From positions 1-47,649 of the forward strand of contig JAPYRI010000012.1 in NCBI GenBank assembly GCA_029941135.1: 47,649 nt of DNA, written 5' to 3'. This stretch comes from Alphaproteobacteria bacterium (GTDB lineage Bacteria; Pseudomonadota; Alphaproteobacteria; JAPYRI01). Below are positions 1-7,898 of this stretch, in pieces. A program made the translations under genes and the position numbers. The notes beneath the pieces were generated by a model. The model searched no databases. It was not told the origin of the DNA and saw nothing but the letters and a program-made list of their open reading frames with translations. How positions within the stretch are numbered: the first letter of the stretch is position 1; each line of letters begins with the position of its first letter.

Positions 1-2
1 TG

Positions 3-497
3 TTCGGATTGCTGTTCTCGGTTTTTGTTTATTACCGCGCGGAGGACGTTCTCCTATTTAGCCAATCGCAGGCAACCCTCAATCAAGCGCTCGGTCTGTT
101 GAATACCTTATTAATGCTGTCCAGTTCTTGGTTTGTCGCTCTCGGCATGCATGCGGCGCGAAAAATACCAGGGAGGAGGGCGGCGACGATGTTTGTACTC
201 GCGCTTGCCTGCGGGGCTGGCTTCATCCTTGTAAAGTATTTTGAGTACAGCGAGAAAATTCGCGCGGGCATCACTCTCATTACCAACGATTTCTATATGT
301 ATTACTTCATGCTGACCGGCATCCATTTAATGCACGTGGTGATCGGTATGGGCCTCCTTACCTATTTGTGGCGCGCCTCGCGGGCCGGTATTTTTGGCCC
401 TGAAAAAATTGGCACCATGGAAAGTTGCGCGAGCTTCTGGCACATGGTCGACATTTTGTGGGTCGTTTTGTTCGGCCTTCTGTATTTGATGCGTTAA
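3..497 (+). CDS. Heme-copper oxidase subunit III family protein (5' end outside window)
   Basis: Integral membrane subunit of a heme-copper oxidase, similar to cytochrome c oxidase subunit III or NorE. Subunit III is not catalytic; it stabilises the oxidase core in the inner membrane. The reading frame is open to the left edge of the window, so the N-terminus is missing. Four or five hydrophobic helices are visible. The family-typical segment GIHLMHVVIGM and a late SFWHMVDILW segment near the C-terminus mark the last helices. The stop is followed after 4 bases by a subunit IV-type gene, so the two are co-transcribed. The catalytic subunits are presumably upstream. Nitric oxide reductase accessory protein NorE is the main alternative. 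Confidence 0.9.
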   Translation, partial: FGLLFSVFVYYRAEDVLLFSQSQATLNQALGLLNTLLMLSSSWFVALGMHAARKIPGRRAATMFVLALACGAGFILVKYFEYSEKIRAGITLITNDFYMYYFMLTGIHLMHVVIGMGLLTYLWRASRAGIFGPEKIGTMESCASFWHMVDILWVVLFGLLYLMR

Positions 498-501
498 GCC
501 C

Positions 502-777
502 ATGCGATTTGCCCTTCAGCAGAAAATAACCCTGATATGGCTCGGTCTCGTACTGGCAACCGGTCTTTCCTGGCAGTTCGGTCACGGCTTCGGGTTTGGC
601 GACAACATCCACTATGCAACGACAGCCGTGATCTCGATCAGCTTTTTGAAAGTGCGCTTCATCATGCTCGATTTCATGGAGATTCGCACCGCGCCCAAAA
701 CGTTGCGCATTATGCTCGAGACTTGGGTTGCGTTGGTCTGCACCATCCTCATTGTTCTCTATTGGTCCGGTACTTAA
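502..777 (+). CDS. Prokaryotic cytochrome c oxidase subunit IV family protein (NorF-like)
   Basis: Small 91-residue membrane protein with three hydrophobic helices, at about residues 8-25, 38-58 and 68-88. It has the features of the bacterial oxidase subunit IV/NorF family: short length, a KVRFIMLDFMEIR segment after helix 2 and a closing LIVLYW helix. Its role is accessory, in assembly or stability of the membrane oxidase. It starts 4 bases after the subunit III gene and is the last gene of that operon. Ten bases beyond its stop lies the end of a dead gene on the other strand. Whether the complex reduces oxygen or nitric oxide cannot be told from these two subunits. Confidence 0.85.
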   Translation: MRFALQQKITLIWLGLVLATGLSWQFGHGFGFGDNIHYATTAVISISFLKVRFIMLDFMEIRTAPKTLRIMLETWVALVCTILIVLYWSGT

Positions 778-787
778 GGACGTCAAA

Positions 788-1428
788 TTAAGGACCGATG
801 ACGGTTCTAATGGCGCGCTTTTCAAACTGCGGTTCGTAATCTGCGAGGGAGATATCTTCGGGCACCGCTCGCGCGCCTATCTGGGGCTTGTCGCCTATGA
901 GGCACCTCGAATAAGCGCCGCTGCTGCCATGGACGGTATAAAGGATCCGTTGTCCCCCTCAGCAATCTTGTGCCAGAATCGTTCCGCAGGGCGGCCTTCT
1001 TTGCCGGTGCCGGTGACCCGCACAAACATTCCGCCGCGGTCGTCACCCCAGCGCAACCAATCCATAACCCCCTTCATCACGGGCGCGGCCCAACCAAGGG
1101 GGGCAGCAGTCGCCAGTGAACGAGTTTGGCCACCAATAGAAGTGCCCAATGGCCAAGACAAAATCACTACCGTCAGCCAAATCTAGGTAGTCTGCATTGC
1201 AGGCGATTGCCGCGCGTACGATTCGGCAGGGGTCATCACCGTACATTTGAAAGGGACCGGTTGCGTCAACGGCGATGTCGGGTTTGATCGGCTCTATTTG
1301 TTCGACCAAATCACCAGCGCGATCAAACCGGCACGGGACGAGTGTTGCCGAACAATCGCTCGCGCAAGGCGTCCGCCAAACGCCCCGTACCCGCCAATTA
1401 TCAGAACTGTGTACTCGGGGGAATTCAT
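788..1428 (-). pseudogene. Remnant of a saccharopine-dehydrogenase-like NAD(P)-binding oxidoreductase
   Basis: Pieces of one protein lie in order in different minus-strand frames. The first is an ATG at 1428 with a Rossmann start (TVLIIGGYGAFGGRLA). A second frame continues with DATGPFQMYGDDP and NADYLDLADGSDFV. A third has VMDWLRWGDDRGGMFVRVTG. A C-terminal tail ending near ADYEPQFEKRAIRT stops at 788-790. Relatives of this fold are roughly 350-550 residues, but only about 210 remain, so a large central part is lost besides at least two frameshifts. The start lies 12 bases after the GFA gene stop, so it was probably the last gene of that operon. The family assignment comes from recognised motifs. 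Confidence 0.75.
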
Positions 1429-1440
1429 GAATAAACCGCG

Positions 1441-1821
1441 CTAATCCAATGTGTCCCGCGCGGCTTCCCAGTTTTGGCCATCAAACTCGGTTATCGTCAT
1501 ATCGTCGACGGTCGAGCGGTCAAGGCAATTGACGTTGATGCTGATGCCATCTGGGTGGGAGCGGGGTGTGTAGAACGATTTTATCCCGCACGTGGAGCAA
1601 AAGGTATGTTTGGCGTTGCCTGTGTTGAAGGTGTAGGTGGTGATTGAGTCCTCTCCCGACAACAATGTGAAAGCATCTTTACCAACAATCAGGTGCAGAA
1701 ATCCGGTTGCCGCACATATGCTGCAATTGCAGCGCACGACATCCAAATGCGCCGGCGCCCGCACCTCGAACTTCACCACGGCACAATGGCAGCCACCGGT
1801 ATGGGTGGTGTCATCCTTCAT
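1441..1821 (-). CDS. GFA (CENP-V/glutathione-dependent formaldehyde-activating) family protein
   Basis: A 126-residue zinc-binding protein. It shows the N-terminal GGCHCAVVKFE motif, the CNCSIC motif about 30 residues later and the CSTCGIKSF motif in the second half, giving the usual Cys ligands of the GFA fold. The family is named for an enzyme that makes S-hydroxymethylglutathione from formaldehyde and glutathione, but most members have no proven substrate. The start at MKDDTTHTGG was chosen because upstream codons run into the preceding gene and the family starts a few residues before GGCHC. It lies 11 bases downstream of the RutA-like monooxygenase and is probably co-transcribed with it. 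A truncated relative lies at about 9.2-9.5 kb. Confidence 0.85.
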   Translation of the reverse strand: MKDDTTHTGGCHCAVVKFEVRAPAHLDVVRCNCSICAATGFLHLIVGKDAFTLLSGEDSITTYTFNTGNAKHTFCSTCGIKSFYTPRSHPDGISINVNCLDRSTVDDMTITEFDGQNWEAARDTLD

Positions 1822-1832
1822 TGCGGCGCACT

Positions 1833-2960
1833 CTAACCGGTCCCTCGCAGGCCGCCACGGGCATTTGCATCCCAGTCGCGGCGGCACTCGAGGAGGGGAA
1901 TGACGCGTTCGCCGAACGCTCGAATGCCAGGCACCCAATCAGGCCAACTGAACAACAATCCGTCCAGATTAGAGTCCGCCGCCATCTCGTCTATTTGCCG
2001 CGCAACCGACGCGTAGGAGCCGTAAATGACGGGAAAGCCCATAAATGCCATGTTGCCCGAACTGATATCGCCACCCAGGAGCCCCGCGTCAGCCTCGGCC
2101 GACTTGCGCACTTGTTCGGTGGTGCCGTCTTTGACTGTGTCGAGGGTCGCCGATCCGATCATGTATTTGATCGCCTCGATATCACCGCCGGCGACGATAT
2201 CATCGCACGCTCGCCGCGCATCATTGTCGTTTTCGGCCGTGACCAAATGAAACAGCGCATACGTCCCGACCGGTTTGCCCGACTGCTCGCTTGCCGCGCG
2301 TAATTCGGCGGCAATCCGATGCACTTTCTCAGGTGATGCCATAACAAAACTGTGCCCGCCCACGGCAGCAACGAAATCAGTACCCGCCTTCGACTGCCCG
2401 GCTGAAACGATTGGGATTTCGTTTGCAGGCTGTGGCAGACACTGGCAGTCGCTCAGATCAAAATATTTGCTTTTGTGAGTCACTGACCCGTCTCGCCACA
2501 AGGAGCGCAGGATATTGACGTAATCCAGAGCGTAGCCGTAGCGCTCTTCGTAGTACTCATCGCCAAGCCACAAGCCCATCTGGGCATATTCGTGTTGGTT
2601 CCAACCGGTGACGATATTCAACGCTGCACGCCCGCCACTAATGTCATCCATGGTCGCCATCATGCGGGCGGTGTAGGCCGGGTGTTGCGCGAGAATGGTG
2701 ACGGTCGGCACCAGACCAATGCGTTCGGTGATGCTGGCCAAGGCCGAGGTCAGGGTAAAACTTTCGAGGCACGCATCCCAGTGGCCGGTCGCGCCGCCAA
2801 AGCCCCGGTATTTCATCATCGAAAGCACGAAATCAAGTCCCTGCTTTTCCGCCTCCAAGGTAATCTGTTTATTGAGCTCCCAGGTCGGCAGATAGGGTTT
2901 GATTGCGGTGGTCATCAAATACCCGTTGCTGCCGTTCGGAAGAAATACACCGAATTTCAT
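1833..2960 (-). CDS. RutA-like LLM-class flavin-dependent monooxygenase
   Basis: Cytosolic luciferase-fold FMNH2-dependent monooxygenase of about 375 residues. Much of the chain follows pyrimidine monooxygenase RutA: MKFGVFLPNGSNGYL at the start, LESFTLTSALA, ISGGRAALNIVTGW in the middle, SAGQSKAGTDFV, and FGERVIPLLECR near the end. RutA opens the uracil ring. No other rut gene is in the window, so the substrate may be another small heterocycle or amide. The ATG at 2960 is preferred over the one at 2978 because GGAG sits 8 bases before it and the family starts with MKxGVF. It leads the minus-strand operon with the GFA gene and the dead saccharopine-dehydrogenase-like gene. Confidence 0.88.
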   Translation of the reverse strand: MKFGVFLPNGSNGYLMTTAIKPYLPTWELNKQITLEAEKQGLDFVLSMMKYRGFGGATGHWDACLESFTLTSALASITERIGLVPTVTILAQHPAYTARMMATMDDISGGRAALNIVTGWNQHEYAQMGLWLGDEYYEERYGYALDYVNILRSLWRDGSVTHKSKYFDLSDCQCLPQPANEIPIVSAGQSKAGTDFVAAVGGHSFVMASPEKVHRIAAELRAASEQSGKPVGTYALFHLVTAENDNDARRACDDIVAGGDIEAIKYMIGSATLDTVKDGTTEQVRKSAEADAGLLGGDISSGNMAFMGFPVIYGSYASVARQIDEMAADSNLDGLLFSWPDWVPGIRAFGERVIPLLECRRDWDANARGGLRGTG

Positions 2961-3110
2961 TGCCCGTGCTCCGCCCATTGCCTATGCCCATCAGTCTATC
3001 GAATATATGTCGAGGAGACGAACTCTCTGTCGACCCAACACAAGCACTTGCGGCAGGGGTGCAGACGGGCGAAGATGCTTTTATGTAATCCAATGGTTCG
3101 GGGAGGGCCG

Positions 3111-3599
3111 ATGCCGGTATTTACAGGTCAGTTTCTGATCGAAACCGCTGAACAATATGTGGGCCAGGAATTGGTGGTAAGCGACTGGGTGACCATCACC
3201 CAAGACCAAGTCACCACGTTTGGCGAGATCACCAATCATCTGCACTGGATGCACCTGGACGCTGAGCGCGCTGCGCGCGAAAGCCCCTATGGCGGCACAC
3301 TGGTTCAAGGCTTTCTGATGTCGAGCCTGCTGGTGCAGTTCAACGATATGACGGAACTGCGACCGGCGGACTCAGCTTATGCGCTCAACTACGGTTTCGA
3401 CCGGGTGCGTTACCTGGCGCCGGTGGTGACAGGCAACGGAGTGCGCCTGCGGGATCGCATTTCGTTGTTGAGCGTCGAAGATAAAGGTGATGGCCGCAAG
3501 CTCATGAAAACCAGCCATGTCTTGGAAGTCGAAGTTTCGGACGAGCCGGCCCTATATGCCGAGTGGCTGGCCCTCTGGGTGCCGAAGGACATAGACTAA
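3111..3599 (+). CDS. MaoC/NodN-type hot-dog protein with altered active site
   Basis: A 162-residue protein of the MaoC/NodN hydratase family, whose members add water to trans-2-enoyl-CoA. The fold-defining segment is at about residues 35-75: VTTFGEITNHLHWMHLD followed by ARESPYGGTLVQGFLMSSLL. In NodN-type enzymes the first part normally reads TGDxQWIHxD. Here the catalytic Asp position holds His and the preceding Gly is Asn, while the second His is kept. The ATG at 3111 follows a strong GGGGAGGG site; an alternative ATG at 3093 adds six residues. It is the first gene of an operon with a GST and an LLM oxidoreductase. Hydratase activity is doubtful; thioester binding is possible. Confidence 0.85.
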   Translation: MPVFTGQFLIETAEQYVGQELVVSDWVTITQDQVTTFGEITNHLHWMHLDAERAARESPYGGTLVQGFLMSSLLVQFNDMTELRPADSAYALNYGFDRVRYLAPVVTGNGVRLRDRISLLSVEDKGDGRKLMKTSHVLEVEVSDEPALYAEWLALWVPKDID

Positions 3600-3625
3600 C
3601 GCTCTTTAAATTCTTGGAACAGAAC

Positions 3626-4456
3626 ATGAGTGACCTCCGAATTTTCTCCTACCTGCCCAATCCACGCATCTGGAAAGCAACCATCGCCGCACGGCTGTGC
3701 GATGTGGACGTTGAAGTGCGGGGGGCAAAACCGCATGAACTTCAGGGTTGGTTGTGGGATTTTGACGCACATCCGTTGACCGAAGAAGAGCGGGCTGGTG
3801 GTGACAACACCGTGCATCAGGCGCGCACGGGGTTTACCGGTCAACTGCATAAAACCGAAGCCTTTTTGGACGCGCACCCGTTCGGCACGGTACCAGCCGC
3901 GTTCAGCCCCGATGGCGAAATCGGCATATTTGAATCCAACAGCATCATGCGGGCGGTGGCACATCTGGGTGACAAAAATTTCCCGCTCTATGGCAATGGC
4001 CCTTACGAGACCGCACGAGTTGATAGTTTCCTTGACGCAAGTCTCGTGTTCGCCCGCGACACTCAGCATTATTTGCTCGCCATGATGGCCGGCGACATCA
4101 GCATGGATATATACGCACGGGCAGGCGAAGCCTTTGGCGTTTATCTGGGTGGAATCGACCGTGCGCTCTCGCCGGACCGTGAATACCTGGTTGGGGACGG
4201 CATCACCTTAGCCGACATTTGCTTTGTTGCTGAACTGACTTTATTCTCGGTCGAGCGCGCACGAACACAAACCTTAGCTAATCATAAGTTGAGCCCCATA
4301 TTCCGCGACGATTTGAGTTCCGAATTTCCGCTCGCCTTAGATCATTATCAAAAGCTATGTGATCAGGAGGCGTTCGCGCCCGACGTCGCGCCCTATGTGG
4401 AAAAACTTAATCAGACAGCAGACGAAATCAGCCGTCTGCAAAAAACCGGTTCTTAA
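3626..4456 (+). CDS. Glutathione S-transferase family protein
   Basis: A 276-residue soluble protein with a thioredoxin-like N-terminal half and an all-helical C-terminal half. FESNSIMRAVAHL (about residues 93-105) matches the Glu-Ser element that binds the gamma-glutamyl part of glutathione. YLVGDGITLADICF (about 188-201) is the N-capping and hydrophobic-staple motif of the helical domain. It is longer than the usual 200-220 residues because of an insertion between strands 2 and 3 (about residues 28-60). The ATG lies 26 bases after the MaoC-like gene stop, so the two are co-transcribed. It probably conjugates or isomerises a glutathione adduct in the pathway of the neighbouring LLM oxidoreductase; the substrate is unknown. 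Confidence 0.85.
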   Translation: MSDLRIFSYLPNPRIWKATIAARLCDVDVEVRGAKPHELQGWLWDFDAHPLTEEERAGGDNTVHQARTGFTGQLHKTEAFLDAHPFGTVPAAFSPDGEIGIFESNSIMRAVAHLGDKNFPLYGNGPYETARVDSFLDASLVFARDTQHYLLAMMAGDISMDIYARAGEAFGVYLGGIDRALSPDREYLVGDGITLADICFVAELTLFSVERARTQTLANHKLSPIFRDDLSSEFPLALDHYQKLCDQEAFAPDVAPYVEKLNQTADEISRLQKTGS

Positions 4457-4478
4457 TTCAACTAATAGGGAGAGAAAC

Positions 4479-5567
4479 ATGAAATTCAGTGTGACTGTAC
4501 AAACCCGCATTAAAGACTGGGAGATCATCAAAGAGTTTGAAGACTTGGGATATGATTCCGCCTGGGTTCCGGACACGCAGATGATGTGGTCGGATTGCTA
4601 CGCAACCATGGCCTTGGCCGCCGCGAATACGTCCAAGATCAGATTGGGCACCGGCGTTGCCATTCCCGGCACGCGGATCGCACCGACGACCGCAGCGGCG
4701 ATTTCATCGATCAATGCAATTGCGCCCGGCCGCGTGTTTTTAGGCATTGGTACGGGTCACACAGCTATGCGGGTGATGGGACAAAATCCCATGCCGATCA
4801 AGGAGTTCCGCGAATACCTTCGTGTCGTTCGCGCGATGCTTGCGGGTGAGCCGGTAGATTATACGTACCGAGGCAAAACCACCGAGATCGTTTGGCAGGA
4901 CCATGGTGAAGGATTCCGCAACACCGAAGACCATATTCCCATATATGTTGCGGCGAACGGGCCCTTGGCATTGAAAACAGCCGGCGCTTATGGCGACGGT
5001 TTGGTATCGCTGTTTAACGAGCAGCCAGACACCCTAACGCACCACTTGGCAAAAGTTAAAGAAGGCGCGGACGAGATAGACCGGACCCTGCCCACAGATT
5101 TTCACACCACCGCACTGACCAATGCCGTGGTTCTGCAACCGGGCGAGAAACTGACCGACGACCGGGTGATTGAGATGGCTGGGTCCTTTGCTGTTTGCAC
5201 CATCCACTTTGTTTATGAAATCTGGCAATACGTGAAGGACGAGAAAGTTGTACCAAATTACCTACATGGCATTTGGGAGGATTACTGTGAGCACGTGAAA
5301 CAGTTTCAGGTGCCGGATGAAGATCGGCATCAAGTTCTGCACGAGGGCCACTGTAGCTATTACCCTGAGGGCGAACGCCACTTCATCACACCCGAGGTGA
5401 TCACCGGCACCCATTTGATAGGCCAACCAGGTGAGATCGCCGAGCAATTGCGGGCAGCCGAGGACAACGGGTTGTCCGAAGTGAGTTTATTGCCGCCGCT
5501 CGCGCACCAGCGGGAAGCCGCCCGGGACTTCTCCGAGCAGGTCATGCCCCTCATGCAAGCGTCTTAA
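4479..5567 (+). CDS. LLM-class flavin-dependent oxidoreductase
   Basis: A 362-residue luciferase-like flavin or F420-type oxidoreductase. The family shows in the start MKFSVTVQTRI, EDLGYDSAWVPD, IRLGTGVAIPGTR, PGRVFLGIGTGHTAMRVMG and IPIYVAANGPLALKTAG. It resembles the methylenetetrahydromethanopterin-reductase-like branch and is only distantly related to the RutA-like enzyme on the other strand. The ATG follows AGGGAGAGAAAC, a strong site, 22 bases after the GST gene. The middle part (about residues 230-330) contains a WQYVKDEKVVPNYLHGIWEDY segment unlike short family members. Its stop overlaps the stop of the convergent MFS gene by 4 bases. Confidence 0.88.
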   Translation: MKFSVTVQTRIKDWEIIKEFEDLGYDSAWVPDTQMMWSDCYATMALAAANTSKIRLGTGVAIPGTRIAPTTAAAISSINAIAPGRVFLGIGTGHTAMRVMGQNPMPIKEFREYLRVVRAMLAGEPVDYTYRGKTTEIVWQDHGEGFRNTEDHIPIYVAANGPLALKTAGAYGDGLVSLFNEQPDTLTHHLAKVKEGADEIDRTLPTDFHTTALTNAVVLQPGEKLTDDRVIEMAGSFAVCTIHFVYEIWQYVKDEKVVPNYLHGIWEDYCEHVKQFQVPDEDRHQVLHEGHCSYYPEGERHFITPEVITGTHLIGQPGEIAEQLRAAEDNGLSEVSLLPPLAHQREAARDFSEQVMPLMQAS

Positions 5568-6823
5568 TTCGCCTGGGTGAGGGCCGGTTCGAGTACCGCT
5601 TGAGGTTGCCTGAGCCCAAGGATCAGGACCAAGGCCACGACGTTAACGGCGGCGCCAAACCAAAACGAGGGGTCGTAGCTGCCAACTTGTCCGAGTAGAT
5701 AGGCGGCGAGCCACGGGCCGAGTGCTGCGCTTGAGCCGGCAATGGAAAATATAAAGCCAACGATGGCGCCGGCTGAATGGCGCCCGTAATAGTCTCCTAT
5801 GAGCGCCGGGAATATTGTCGTCGTACCGCCATAGCCAAAGCCGAATAGAAACGCTTCGAGGCATAACAGATGCCAGCTGCTTGTCGCGGGCAAGAGGGCG
5901 AACACGAGGACTTGAGTGGCGATCACAAAGGCAAGCACGGGGAGGCGACCGACCCGGTCCGATATGCTGCCGACCAAAGGCCGGCCAATGATTCCGCCCA
6001 ATCCAATTGAGCTTAAAATCCATGCGGCTGATAAAGGGTCGATACCCATATCCATGGCGTAGGCGGCAATATGAACGGCGGGCAGGAACACAACCAGCCA
6101 AGTGAAGAAAAAGATCACGGTTATCACCCAAAACGCACTTGTGCGGCGAGCTTGGGCAAGGGACCAGTTTTGTTCGACAGTGGTGCCTTCAGGACCGGTA
6201 TCGCTGCAGTCACCATCCGGGGAAAGACCCATTTGCGCAGGGTCGCGCACCATGAAAATTGCCGCAAGGACGATGATTACGCCTACCCCGAGGCCGATCC
6301 ACTCAAGACTTGCGCGCCAGCCAATGGCAGCGATCATTAACGCGGCAAGGGGCGGGCCGGCTAAGTTGCCGAGGCTCGATCCCATGGTGGTGAAGCCTAT
6401 TGCGCGTCCCCGATAGCGAACGAACCAGCGCACGACGGTTGCATTACACGGCACGAACGCCGCGCTCATCCCGGCTGCTGAAACCGCGCCCAAAATGACG
6501 AACAGTTCCCAATCGGAGTCCGCCCGACCGAGTAACCAGTAGCCTAAGCCGAGGAGAATACCGCCGGTCATGACCACCGGACGGGGACCGTACCTGTCGG
6601 TCAGCGGACCACTGATTAGACTTAAGAACGCGTACATAAAGATATAGATGGCGAATGCCCGAGACAGCAGTTCGCGATCCCAACTGGTATCGGCCTCGAT
6701 ATGCGGGAGAAATACGCCGAAGGAAAACTGCGCCCCATAGGCCGTGGTCATCACCATGCCGGTGAGCCCAACAATAATCCAACCGTAGAAAATAGACTGA
6801 GTTCCCTTCACCAGTTGCTGCAC
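5564..6823 (-). CDS. MFS transporter, monocarboxylate/oxalate-formate antiporter type
   Basis: A 419-residue inner-membrane carrier with about twelve hydrophobic helices. The motif after helix 2, SGPLTDRYGPRPVV, is the signature A loop of the major facilitator superfamily, repeated in the second half as VGSISDRVGRLPVLA. The N-terminal SIFYGWIIVGLTGM start is typical of monocarboxylate-porter or oxalate/formate-like MFS proteins. The predicted start is GTG; no strong ribosome site is visible, and a second GTG lies four codons further in. It converges on the LLM operon and shares the last four bases of its stop. An organic-acid substrate is likely given the catabolic neighbours, but this is inference. 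Confidence 0.88.
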   Translation of the reverse strand: MQQLVKGTQSIFYGWIIVGLTGMVMTTAYGAQFSFGVFLPHIEADTSWDRELLSRAFAIYIFMYAFLSLISGPLTDRYGPRPVVMTGGILLGLGYWLLGRADSDWELFVILGAVSAAGMSAAFVPCNATVVRWFVRYRGRAIGFTTMGSSLGNLAGPPLAALMIAAIGWRASLEWIGLGVGVIIVLAAIFMVRDPAQMGLSPDGDCSDTGPEGTTVEQNWSLAQARRTSAFWVITVIFFFTWLVVFLPAVHIAAYAMDMGIDPLSAAWILSSIGLGGIIGRPLVGSISDRVGRLPVLAFVIATQVLVFALLPATSSWHLLCLEAFLFGFGYGGTTTIFPALIGDYYGRHSAGAIVGFIFSIAGSSAALGPWLAAYLLGQVGSYDPSFWFGAAVNVVALVLILGLRQPQAVLEPALTQAN

Positions 6824-7779
6824 TTTCGATGGACACGGGCGTAGGAGGCAGGTGAATCCATCCGGCTTTGCGCGGCATTGAGAGATTTCAACATGTCAAC
6901 GTAGACCGACTTGAGCAATTTGGCATACAGCCGTTCCATTTCAACTTTGGCGTTTTTGCTGGCACCAATTCGCGTAGGCTGGCCCGGTCTGGGCATCCCC
7001 GCGACACAAGCGCCCTGCGCACCCTGAATTCAAACCGCAATAAGTTCAAGCGGCATTTTCAACATGTTGTTTCTCGTGCTCCGAGATTTGCCGGTACTCG
7101 CAGCTTCCTTTCTTGTAGTCCGACGCTACGTAAATAGTCATCGAGCGATAGACCATCACAGCATCGATCCCGTTGACCTCATAGTCCAGATTGCTGACCT
7201 TGGGGCAGCGGCCACTTCTGCTCTCTTCCAATTTAACTTCTATTTTTTGCAGCCCTGATTTCTTTGCGTTCCCATTCTTTGCCATTATAGAACCTTTCTT
7301 TTTGGCGACCGATCGAACCGGAGAGAGCTGCTGTCGATCAAACACACCCCTCGCACTCAACTTATCTATGGCGTCTGAATGGCCCTGGTCTGTGGCTGAC
7401 TGAGACCAAGCGATCGCTTCGTCGCGGTCCCGCGATCCATAAAAACCGTTCATATGCAGATTGCCAATTTCATATTGAGCGTCTGCCAAGCCTTGTTCGG
7501 CCGCGCGTGCGTACAGGTCGGCGGCTTGATTTCGGTCGGCGTTCACACCTAACCCCAATTCATAAAGCACAGCAAAATTATACAGCGCCTTAGGGTTACC
7601 CTCATCGGCCAAAGGCTGCCATTCTCTGATCGCGGTGGCGTAGTCGCCGGCTTCATAGGCGTCAGCGCCCAAATCCAAGTCAGCCGCCACCAACCGGCCA
7701 GGACTAGTGGACACAATGTGAGGCCGGCAAAGGTGATATGGCGCAGCAAGGTGAGGAGTGTTCGACGCCTAACCGTCAC
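6808..7779 (-). pseudogene. Broken secreted Sel1-repeat protein with HExxH C-terminal domain
   Basis: Read on the minus strand, a secretion signal (LLTLLRHITFAGLTL... CPLVLAG) is in one frame from about 7779. A single frameshift near 7695 leads to a second frame holding three Sel1 repeats (for example KALYNFAVLYELGLGV and DAQYEIGNLHMNGFYG). A basic linker and a domain with MTIYVASDYKKGSCEY and HEKQH follow, and that frame stops at 7046. A third frame then carries AKVEMERLYAKLLKSV and YARVHRKC up to 6808, the kind of tail expected after such a domain. One gene with two lesions explains all pieces. HEKQH fits the zinc HExxH pattern. A functional shorter protein from 7714 to 7046 cannot be excluded, but it would lack export and the C-terminal tail. 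Confidence 0.6.
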
Positions 7780-7898
7780 GTGGTGTGCCAACTCTGGTTG
7801 AGAAGAAGCTTTAAAGACAATACTGTGAACCGAATAAACATGGCAATGTAGACGCGTGCCAGCGCGCTGCATTTTCAACCTACAAGAAGGAAAATTCT

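Noticed and set aside
728-1186. Long plus-strand frame next to the oxidase subunit IV gene
   Set aside because: It is antisense to the saccharopine-dehydrogenase-like remnant and has no family features of its own.
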